13,147 nt of DNA. Origin: JAXGPF01 sp964463985. Lineage in GTDB: Bacteria > Verrucomicrobiota > Kiritimatiellia > JAAZAB01. Positions within the stretch are counted from its first letter, which is position 1; each line of letters opens with the position of its first letter. Under the pieces are notes generated by a model, which saw only the letters and a program-made list of their open reading frames with translations, was not told the origin of the DNA and did no database searches. The stretch lies in the NCBI GenBank assembly GCA_964463985.1, contig CAYXEK010000101.1, forward strand, positions 1 through 13,147, given 5' to 3'. Both the position numbers and the translations under genes were made by a program. Positions 1 to 6,310 of the stretch are shown piece after piece.

Positions 1-345
1 AGCTTTACGGTAACATATTAAACCATGCATGATGGATTTGCCGCCCATAGATTGTGCGGATGAACCAAATTTAATTGTTTTTTGCGGCGGCAGCGCTAGT
101 ATTGCAAGCAACAAAATTGCTCGGACAGCGCGGACCGGCCGGATGGAATGCGATATGCAACGCGTTGCCGAATCGTTAAACGCGATGGTGGATGCGCGCG
201 GGATTTGGGATGATGCCGTATTTGGCGCGGTGTCGCCAAATGCCGCCTGCCGCGGGGCGACAAACTTGCCCGCTCAGCGGCAGCCATGCCGCCGACAAGG
301 GCCGGAAAGGCAAATCAGCGCGGGCATGCAAGCGGACTTGGCCTG
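1..345 (+). other. Non-coding leader of the giant secreted-protein gene
   Basis: I see no convincing gene in these 345 bases. The first ~120 bases are clearly richer in A+T than the rest of the window, as expected of a promoter region. A weak sigma-70-like pair can be proposed: TTGTTT at 75-80 and TAGTAT at 97-102, separated by 16 bases. The match is only 3/6 and 4/6, so this is speculation. A 12-base perfect palindrome at 157-168 lies downstream of it. An open frame at 29-346 overlaps the start of the next gene by one base (TGATG), but its low-complexity Arg/Ala/Pro-rich product resembles no protein family, so I treat it as chance. Confidence 0.5.
157..168. promoter_or_regulatory. 12-bp perfect palindrome, possible operator
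   Basis: The bases GCAACGCGTTGC form a perfect inverted repeat about 180 bases before the start codon at 346. Its size and AACG/CGTT half-sites recall operators of LacI-type sugar regulators, which often control polysaccharide-use genes. No regulator gene is in the window, and a short palindrome can occur by chance in GC-rich DNA, so the regulatory role is only a suggestion. Confidence 0.25.
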
Positions 346-3300
346 ATGCAATCTTTCAGGTATTTAAACTGGCTGCTGCCCATCGCCTTTTGCCTGGGCG
401 GCCCGGCGGCGGCCGCCCCGGCCGGTCCGACCGGCGAAATCTTCCGCGCGTCTTTCGAGCATGGGTTTGCCGCCGACCTGGCCCGGGGCGCGGCGGAGCC
501 GGCGCAGACCGCCCGGCTGCAGACCGTGCCGGGCGTGCGCGGCAACGGCGTATTCATTCCGGCCGATGGCGCCCTGGAATATGACCTGGCCGGCAACTTG
601 CGCGCCGAGGCAGGCGCTTTGTCCATGTGGGTCAAGCCCCGCTGGTCGGTGGAAGGGACCGGCACCTGGCTTGATCGGCCTGCCGCCGGGGAAGCGTTTT
701 ATAAAACCAGCCGCTGCTATTTTTCGGCCGGCCCGCGCCACCAGGCGTCGCAGAATGTCTGGTTGAATTACCTGCCAGGCAAAGAGTATGCCGCCGTAAA
801 ACAGATTTTTGCCGGCACTTGGTTCCACCTGGTGTTTGTCTGGGACGATGCGGCGAATGAATCGGTTTTTTATCTCAACGGCATGTTCGGCGACATCTCC
901 GGGGGATTGGGCCGCGAGTTGGATGCAAAGCTTAAGTTCGGGTCGGTCTCCGACCTTTGCTATGGACTGGACGGCGTTTTGGACGAAGTGCGGATTTACG
1001 ATCGGGCGCTGGATGCCGCCGACGCGCAGGCGCTTTATGCCGATGTTTTCCCGCTGGCAACGGCGCCGCTGGATTTCGCCGGCGCGGCCGGAACGCCGGG
1101 CAATTACCGCGTGCGCCTGGTCAATTTGTCCGACAAAACCCAGGAGGCGGAATACGCGTTCAAGATCAGCGCCGTTGCGTCCGGGCAGATTTGCGCCGTC
1201 GCGCGGATGGCGGTTGCGCTCCCAGCGGGCGCGACCAGGATTCTTCACCTGCCTTTCACGCCCCCGGCGGCGGGCGGCTACCGCATTGCCGCAGAGGTGG
1301 GCGGACGGACGCAGCGCATCTGGGAAATTGCGGCCATCGCGCCGGAAAACCAGACCGGGCAAATGCCCTTGGCGGACGCTGGTTCGCTCCGGACCAGCTT
1401 GATACGGTCAATTGACTGCGCCCGGGAGCCGGCCGCGGAGGAGTACGCGGACGATGGAGCATGCCGGGTGGTAGCTTCGCCCTGCGGGCGTTATCGCACA
1501 ACTGCATTGCGCAGGACTAACGCCGGATTCGCCTACCGTTTTGATATTCCCAACCCCGGAGGCGCATATTGGATCGAAATTGATTATCCGGACGATGCCG
1601 ACCGGATTTTTTCACTGGTGATTTATCCGCGGGCCGTGTATCCGGCAGCGCCGACTTGCGATCGCTACCTGCCCGGCGGCAGCCTGGACACGATCGGGAT
1701 TATGACCGGCGGCGCCCGGCCGGTCAGCACAACCCGGCAAACCAAGCGCCTGTTGTTATGGCCGGACAGCCGGGAAATCATGGTCGGTTGTTTTGCATAC
1801 ATACATCCCGATATCGCCGGACCGGCGGCCATGGAATTGCGACTGTATGAAAACAATGGGCCGCTGCCGCGGCTGCCCGTCAATCCGCCGGCCGGCCTGC
1901 CGGCGCGGGTCCTGGGCGCCTGGGAGGAAGACCCCTCCATGGCCGGCGCCAACTGGTTCAACCGTCCGGAATGTTATCGCCAGTCCGACTTCGATTTCTG
2001 GCTGATCAAGGCCGCGCGCATGGCCGCTTACGCACGGCATTGCGGAAGGAATCAATGGTCCATGCTGCTGCTGGACTATCATGGCGACAATTCCGGCGCG
2101 TTAAATTATATTTTGCCGGCCAGCCGGAACACGGCTGCATACGGGCGCATTCCCGGCTGGGCGGACGCGGTGGCCGCGGTCTTTGAGCGGGAGCAAATGC
2201 CCTTCCTGGTTGAATTGAACCAGCGCAACAACCTGGCCGGCCGGCTCGACCGCAAGGAATGGGGAGCCCTGGCGCATATCATCGGCCGCCGGAAATTATC
2301 CCGCGATTTCGCTGAGGCCGAAGGCCGGGGCGAGGCCGCGCTTGAGCAATTTACCGCGGGCAATGCCCTGGCCCGCATGCGGAACGGCGAGGATGCCTGG
2401 GCGCTGGATCCCCTGCATCCGGAAGTCCAGGCCGGATATTTGCGGCTGGTCCGCGCTTACCGCGACAAGTTCGGCAAGTACGCGCAATTTGCCGGGATTA
2501 ACATGATCAGTCCCGTGCAATTGGATTACGCCGGCCCGGAATCCGGCTACGGCGATTATACGGTCAACCGGTTCGCCCGGGAGACGGGCGCGGCTCTGCC
2601 ATCCGCCGCCGGCCCGGAACGGTTTGCCGAACGCTGCCGGTGGTTGCAGGCAAACGCCTGGGAACGATGGCTGGATTGGCGCTGCGCCGGGATTGCCGCG
2701 TTTTATGCGCAGATGCTGGCCGAACTCAACATCGGCTCAAGCGGTAAACGGCTGGTGATCCGCCTGGTTCCAGGTCGGGATAACCCAATCGCCGCGGCAC
2801 TGGCCGGCGGAAAACCACCGCCGGTCACCCTGGCCGAGTTCTGGCGCGAGCGCGGCATTGACTTGGCTTTGCTGGGACGCGTCGCCGGGTTGCAGGTCTT
2901 GACGGAATTGCGCCCCAATTACAGCGAGGTGCACCCGGAGAACGGCGATGAACGTTATTACACTTTCTCGCCTGCGGCGGCGGATTTCGCGCGGCAGGCC
3001 GCGCCGCCCGGCGTCTTGCTGCACCAGCACGCCAACCTGGAAGTTTACTGGAGCATTGCCAGATCGCCCATCCGGAAATTCTGGCGCCCGGTCGGGGTTT
3101 GTACTTGTAACGATCTGGCCATGTCGCACTACGCCACGCCCCAGCCGGTCAACCGCTATGTCCTGGAAAACCTCGCCTGGATTCTGGCCGAGACCGACGC
3201 GCATTACATTGACCATGGGTTCTGGGGCTGCCCCGAAAACGGGGCGTTGGAAGTTTATCAGCCTTTTCACCAGGCTTACTTGAGTCTGCCGCAACTGCGG

Positions 3301-5178
3301 TTCGATCGGCACGGCCACAACGATCCGGCCGTGTTGCGCGTGCATGATTCGCCGGCCGGACACTGGTTCTATGTGGTCAACAAGGCCGAATATCCGGTGC
3401 GGATCAAGCTGGCCTTGAATCCGGAAAACGAGCGGATCGTGGATGCGGCCCTGAACCGGGAAATTGTCTTGCGCGCTGCCGCCGGCCGGGCCTGGCTGGA
3501 ACGGGAATTGGCGGGTTACGGCGTGTTGGCAGGACGCTGCCCGGCGCCGCTGCAGGTCCTGGCTTGGGAACAGACGCCTCCGGTAACGGCCCGCGCCGAA
3601 CTGGCGGCGCGCCTGGCACAGGCAACCGCGCAGCTTGATCTGTACGCAAAGATTTTCGGCGTCCAGCCCAACGATGCGGCGGCCCTGCTGGAACAGGCCC
3701 AAGCCGCCGCCGCGGAAGGCCGGCTGACCCAGGCCGACTATCTTATCCAAAGCCGGGCTATCCGGCGTCTGGCCAGGGATCTGGCTTGTAATTTGCGAGC
3801 AGCTTTGATTCCAGACGGCCGGCTGCGGCTGGAGTTTTGCAATGTCAGCGCGGCGGACGTCTCGGGCAGGATCAAACTGCTCGAATGGCCGGACAAGTAC
3901 GGCTGGCAGCCCGCATCGCGAGAGCAATCATTCGCGCAACTGCCGGCTGGTGAAACGCTCCTGGCTGAATTTCCCTTCGCGGCGGCGGCTTTCCATCATC
4001 GGGCGCAGCACGATTTCACCGTGGAATTGACAGTTGGCGATGGTTTGCCAGCGGTCCAGCATCTGCAGTTCTTCCCGCACCTGGCGCTCCGCTCCGGGAC
4101 TATGCCGGAGATGGACGGATGCCTGGATGATTGGACAACCGAAACCGTGTGGCATGACTTTGATGGCAACGGCGCGTCACGCTGGGCCTGCCGCTGGAAC
4201 GAGGATGGACTGGCCCTGGCCGTATCGGCCGCCGGCCAGGACAGTATGCCCGGCGCACCTGCCAGCCATTCCGAAAACGGAGGATTGCAGGTGCGTTTCA
4301 ACCAGCGCGGCGGGAGAGTTAATGCCGGCGGTGATGCCGGCCCGGCCTACCTGATTGCCCGGGCGGACGGCGTGGTGCGTGTATGGCGCGGGCTTGCGCC
4401 CGCCGGGCCGGGCGCCGCCGCCGCCGCGGCAACGGCCGCGGTCAGGCGGGAAAATTGCCTGATCAATTACGAGGTTTTCTTCCCCGCCGCGGAATTTAAG
4501 CCCATGCGCCTTGAGCCCGGTCTCAACCTGGACTGCTGCCTGATGATACACGCCGCGGGCCGGGCTGCGCAGAGCCAGCATGCGCTGCTGGATGCGGTTG
4601 CCACGAACACGGCGGGCTGCCCATGGCGCGACTTGATCCTCGTGCAAACTGTTCCAAGCCGGGCCGAGGTTTCCGTGAGCGGCGCCGGGATGACGCCTGG
4701 CGCAGTCAATGCCGGCGCGTGGCATTTTCCGGAGACTCCTGAAAACAATGCGGCCGAACAATATGCGCGGAATCTGACGTATAATTCGAATCTTCTGGGC
4801 GGGGAATGGCGCGCATATTCGTTCGAATTCATCCCCCGCGCGGACGGCAAGGTGCGCCTGGCCTTGACTGGCGAGTGGGCGCCCGATGGTTATCCCACGC
4901 CGTTGGTGAAGTACCGGTCCGTCCAAGTGTCCGGCGCGGCCGCGCCGGCGCCGGAACTGCGCCAGTGGCAGAACTGCAATGCGCCGGCAATCCGGGATGA
5001 AGACGGGGTGACGGTAGTCAGGGTTTCCCGTAAACAGCCGCTGTTCATTGATCTTGAAACCGGTCCGGGGCGTAAGGTCAGGGTGAGTTTTGAAGCCTGC
5101 CGGAGCGGCACAGATGATTCATTTCTGGCGGATCACTCGGCTTGCCCCGCCGTCTTCTTGTCGCAGGCAGGCGAGTGA
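346..5178 (+). CDS. Giant secreted multidomain protein: LamG, glycosidase-like core, CBM9-like
   Basis: This is a 1610-residue exported protein, probably acting on polysaccharide. The start at 346 is chosen because a good signal peptide begins there (MQSFRYLNWLLPIAFCLGG, then Ala-rich, cleavage near residue 24); an in-frame ATG at 286 would only add a basic, non-signal stretch. The ribosome site is weak. Visible modules: LamG-like jelly roll at ~30-235, ending in the typical LDEVRIYDRALD; an Ig-like beta stretch at ~240-332; a second beta module at ~350-505; a large alpha/beta core at ~520-980 that looks like a TIM-barrel glycosidase, with a DPLHPEVQAGYLRLV stretch as in GHL-type glycosidase-like proteins; a beta domain with HWFYVVNKAEYPV at ~1005; a helical segment at ~1080-1145; a CBM9-like domain from ~1253 (MDGCLDDW) to ~1420; and a C-terminal beta module at ~1435-1583. 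An Ala run lies at ~1357-1364. No catalytic pair is certain. The last ~26 residues look unlike the rest and may be aberrant. It converges with the minus-strand operon. Confidence 0.93.
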   Translation: MQSFRYLNWLLPIAFCLGGPAAAAPAGPTGEIFRASFEHGFAADLARGAAEPAQTARLQTVPGVRGNGVFIPADGALEYDLAGNLRAEAGALSMWVKPRWSVEGTGTWLDRPAAGEAFYKTSRCYFSAGPRHQASQNVWLNYLPGKEYAAVKQIFAGTWFHLVFVWDDAANESVFYLNGMFGDISGGLGRELDAKLKFGSVSDLCYGLDGVLDEVRIYDRALDAADAQALYADVFPLATAPLDFAGAAGTPGNYRVRLVNLSDKTQEAEYAFKISAVASGQICAVARMAVALPAGATRILHLPFTPPAAGGYRIAAEVGGRTQRIWEIAAIAPENQTGQMPLADAGSLRTSLIRSIDCAREPAAEEYADDGACRVVASPCGRYRTTALRRTNAGFAYRFDIPNPGGAYWIEIDYPDDADRIFSLVIYPRAVYPAAPTCDRYLPGGSLDTIGIMTGGARPVSTTRQTKRLLLWPDSREIMVGCFAYIHPDIAGPAAMELRLYENNGPLPRLPVNPPAGLPARVLGAWEEDPSMAGANWFNRPECYRQSDFDFWLIKAARMAAYARHCGRNQWSMLLLDYHGDNSGALNYILPASRNTAAYGRIPGWADAVAAVFEREQMPFLVELNQRNNLAGRLDRKEWGALAHIIGRRKLSRDFAEAEGRGEAALEQFTAGNALARMRNGEDAWALDPLHPEVQAGYLRLVRAYRDKFGKYAQFAGINMISPVQLDYAGPESGYGDYTVNRFARETGAALPSAAGPERFAERCRWLQANAWERWLDWRCAGIAAFYAQMLAELNIGSSGKRLVIRLVPGRDNPIAAALAGGKPPPVTLAEFWRERGIDLALLGRVAGLQVLTELRPNYSEVHPENGDERYYTFSPAAADFARQAAPPGVLLHQHANLEVYWSIARSPIRKFWRPVGVCTCNDLAMSHYATPQPVNRYVLENLAWILAETDAHYIDHGFWGCPENGALEVYQPFHQAYLSLPQLRFDRHGHNDPAVLRVHDSPAGHWFYVVNKAEYPVRIKLALNPENERIVDAALNREIVLRAAAGRAWLERELAGYGVLAGRCPAPLQVLAWEQTPPVTARAELAARLAQATAQLDLYAKIFGVQPNDAAALLEQAQAAAAEGRLTQADYLIQSRAIRRLARDLACNLRAALIPDGRLRLEFCNVSAADVSGRIKLLEWPDKYGWQPASREQSFAQLPAGETLLAEFPFAAAAFHHRAQHDFTVELTVGDGLPAVQHLQFFPHLALRSGTMPEMDGCLDDWTTETVWHDFDGNGASRWACRWNEDGLALAVSAAGQDSMPGAPASHSENGGLQVRFNQRGGRVNAGGDAGPAYLIARADGVVRVWRGLAPAGPGAAAAAATAAVRRENCLINYEVFFPAAEFKPMRLEPGLNLDCCLMIHAAGRAAQSQHALLDAVATNTAGCPWRDLILVQTVPSRAEVSVSGAGMTPGAVNAGAWHFPETPENNAAEQYARNLTYNSNLLGGEWRAYSFEFIPRADGKVRLALTGEWAPDGYPTPLVKYRSVQVSGAAAPAPELRQWQNCNAPAIRDEDGVTVVRVSRKQPLFIDLETGPGRKVRVSFEACRSGTDDSFLADHSACPAVFLSQAGE

Positions 5179-5188
5179 TCTCAGCCTG
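5168..5188 (+). other. Hairpin across the stop codon of the giant gene
   Basis: CAGGCGAG (5168-5175) pairs with CTC-A-GCCTG (5180-5188) around a TGAT loop, giving an 8-bp stem with one bulged A. The TGA stop is at 5176-5178, so its bases lie in the loop. A competing pairing uses CGCAGGC (5162-5168) with GCCTGCG (5184-5190). There is no T-run immediately after, only GGCAAATATAA, so it does not look like a standard intrinsic terminator. It could still stabilise the 3' end of the message. Confidence 0.35.
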
Positions 5189-5423
5189 CGGCAAATATAA
5201 GCAGGTCTGTAGATCAACCTTGCGTCGGTTTCCGGGCGCTGAAAATTGATGAGGTTGAGTTCATCGAACAGGCAGGCAATGGCTTGATCATGATCTTTGT
5301 TGATTTAAGTTGCGCCTTCCGGCAAAGGGAGACCACGGCGAAAGGTCTCCGGGGTCGGGCGGATGCGTGTGCCAAACGACTTGTGTGGTTTGCCGGCCCG
5401 CTCTCTTCCTGTGTGCGGGTCAG

Positions 5424-5444
5424 GAAGTCTGAAATTCAGATTTC
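5424..5444. repeat. 21-bp near-perfect inverted repeat
   Basis: GAAGTCTGAA and TTCAGATTTC face each other around a single central A; all ten pairs match except one G-T pair (5427 with 5441). The inner 13 bases (5428-5440) are perfect. In RNA the loop would have to open to 3-5 bases. Between two convergent genes it could be a two-way terminator stem or a protein-binding site, but there is no T-run directly beside it. Confidence 0.45.
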
Positions 5445-5476
5445 ACGAGCTGCCCGCAATGGGCAATCCGAATCTG
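5437..5476. other. Nested hairpin before a T-run, candidate terminator of plus-strand transcripts
   Basis: CAGATT (5437-5442) pairs with AATCTG (5471-5476), and inside it TGCCC (5451-5455) pairs with GGGCA (5461-5465) across a GCAAT loop. A run of six T lies at 5492-5497, 15 bases beyond the stem, which is too far for a classical intrinsic terminator. It shares bases with the 21-bp inverted repeat, so the two structures are alternatives. Confidence 0.25.
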
Positions 5477-5497
5477 TTCTGGCTTTTGCAGTTTTTT

Positions 5498-5507
5498 GCG
5501 GCGCCGC
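5498..5507 (-). repeat. 10-bp GC palindrome after the last operon gene
   Basis: GCGGCGCCGC is a perfect palindrome three bases beyond the stop codon of the minus-strand gene that ends at 5511. On that strand it is followed by A residues, not T, so it is not an intrinsic terminator for the operon. It resembles the GC-rich palindromes after the two upstream genes. Confidence 0.4.
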
Positions 5508-5510
5508 CGG

Positions 5511-6233
5511 TCAATCGGCCGCGGCGGCGGCCTGGCCGGCCAGCGCCGCGGTCTGTTCCTGCGAATTGGCGGGGAATATCCTGAATCCGATGGTGGCGGT
5601 TGCCCCGGCGGGAAGCATGCGCGGGCCGTCGGGGCTGAAATACGGACCCACTGCCTGCCAATCGCCGCGCGGCCAGATGGTGGTGATCTTGCTGCCGCCC
5701 GGATTCAACTGGATCAAGCCGTAGCCGCCATTGGTGTTGGCCGATGGGAAAAACATCCAGGCCGAGGCTGGCAACTGCGGCGCGCCGGCGTATTGCCAGC
5801 CGTTGGCATCGTAATAATACGGGAATTTAAAGCCCACCAGCCGGTAATAAAAATGCCGGAGCACTGCGTATTCCGACAGGTTTTGCCGGGCAGCCTGCAA
5901 CTCAATGGCCGGGGAATCCTTGACGGCGGTCAAGGTTAAAGTGATCCGGCAGGGGCCGTCCTGTGCTTGCATGGCGACGCTTTTTTCCGCATCCGTATCG
6001 GCCAGCACGGTTATTTGTTCCGGCGGCAGATTCAAACCGTAACCGCCGAAATTGCCGAATGGCCCCGCGAACCCCGCGTTGATGCTGCCCGGGCCTACGC
6101 TTGCCCGCAGGGCGCCGTTGATCAGCGTAGCCTGCTTGTCTTGTACTTTCAGCGTAAAAGGTTTTTCGCCTTCGCCGCCCAGGGCCGGCAGTACCGCCAG
6201 CGCCAGCGCAATTGTGATCAGTCCGCCTTTCAT
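5511..6233 (-). CDS. Secreted beta-rich protein of unknown family (240 aa)
   Basis: I do not recognise a family. The start at 6233 is chosen over an in-frame ATG at 6266 because GAGGAA lies four bases before it and a signal peptide starts there (MKGGLITIALALAVLPALGG, cleavage near residue 19-21). There is no lipobox and the only cysteine is at 95, so it is probably soluble in the periplasm or outside the cell. The mature part is predicted mostly beta strand and rich in Gly and aromatic residues, with clusters FGGYGLN at 62-68, FKFPYYYDANGWQYAG at 135-150 and WPRGDW at 187-192. The closing LPAGATATIGFRIFP recalls the end of galactose-mutarotase-like or glycosidase accessory beta-sandwich domains; that is a weak inference. 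It is last in the four-gene minus operon, 77 bases after the glycosidase-like gene. It may bind sugar or be a small catalytic beta-sandwich. Confidence 0.87.
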   Translation of the reverse strand: MKGGLITIALALAVLPALGGEGEKPFTLKVQDKQATLINGALRASVGPGSINAGFAGPFGNFGGYGLNLPPEQITVLADTDAEKSVAMQAQDGPCRITLTLTAVKDSPAIELQAARQNLSEYAVLRHFYYRLVGFKFPYYYDANGWQYAGAPQLPASAWMFFPSANTNGGYGLIQLNPGGSKITTIWPRGDWQAVGPYFSPDGPRMLPAGATATIGFRIFPANSQEQTAALAGQAAAAAD

Positions 6234-6237
6234 GGGG

Positions 6238-6243
6238 TTCCTC
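6238..6243 (-). promoter_or_regulatory. Ribosome binding site deciding the start at 6233
   Basis: On the minus strand GAGGAA sits four bases before the ATG at 6233. The alternative ATG at 6266 has no such site and lies inside the 18-bp palindrome, so the shorter form with its signal peptide is preferred. Confidence 0.75.
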
Positions 6244-6256
6244 AATATTTGAACGT

Positions 6257-6274
6257 GCGGCGGCATGCCGCCGC
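6257..6274 (-). repeat. 18-bp perfect palindrome between two operon genes
   Basis: GCGGCGGCATGCCGCCGC is perfectly self-complementary and lies in the 77-base gap between the glycosidase-like gene and the last gene of the operon, 13 bases upstream of the latter's ribosome site. In the message it could fold into a strong hairpin, which may protect the upstream part of the transcript or reduce read-through. No T-run follows. Confidence 0.6.
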
Positions 6275-6285
6275 CTCAGCCATCA

Positions 6286-6306
6286 GCCGGCCCGGTGTCC
6301 GCCGGC
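6286..6306 (-). repeat. Inverted repeat just after the glycosidase-like gene
   Basis: Two copies of the self-complementary hexamer GCCGGC (6286-6291 and 6301-6306) can pair across a nine-base loop, four bases after the stop codon at 6311-6313. Together with the 18-bp palindrome this makes the gap a double hairpin. In such GC-rich DNA a chance match is possible. Confidence 0.4.
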
Positions 6307-6310
6307 CGGA

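Larger units (their letters stand above)
5179..5510. other. Convergent intergenic region with several inverted repeats
   Basis: This 332-base stretch separates two convergent genes and contains no gene I can support. It is visibly less GC-rich than the flanking genes. It is rich in short inverted repeats: GGAGACC/GGTCTCC (5328-5334 and 5344-5350), TTCCTG/CAGGAA (5406-5411 and 5421-5426), a 21-base near-palindrome (5424-5444) and a nested hairpin (5437-5476). A run of six T follows at 5492-5497. On the minus strand an open frame without a start codon runs 5304-5119, including the run LFDELNLINFQRPETDARLI; I do not recognise it. The region may hold terminators for both transcription units, or the remains of an insertion. 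Confidence 0.5.

Noticed and set aside
29..346. Small plus-strand open frame ending one base into the giant gene (TGATG overlap)
   Set aside because: The overlap looks like translational coupling, but the product has no recognisable feature, no ribosome site is evident, and composition shifts from AT-rich to GC-rich within it.
364..1362. Minus-strand open frame (332 codons) opposite the LamG domain
   Set aside because: Arg/Gly-rich product without a domain; the plus strand encodes a signal peptide and LamG motif here.
2737..3927. Minus-strand open frame (396 codons) inside the giant gene
   Set aside because: Antisense shadow: low-complexity product with no family features, fully inside a well-supported coding region.
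5119..5304. Minus-strand fragment with LFDELNLINFQRPETDARLI as a transposase remnant
   Set aside because: It feels transposase-like, but I cannot name a family, there is no start codon, and I found no flanking terminal repeats; kept only as part of a low-interest finding.
5284..5724. Plus-strand open frame from the convergent gap into the last operon gene
   Set aside because: It starts in non-coding DNA and continues as antisense of a gene that has a signal peptide and ribosome site; no domain is visible.
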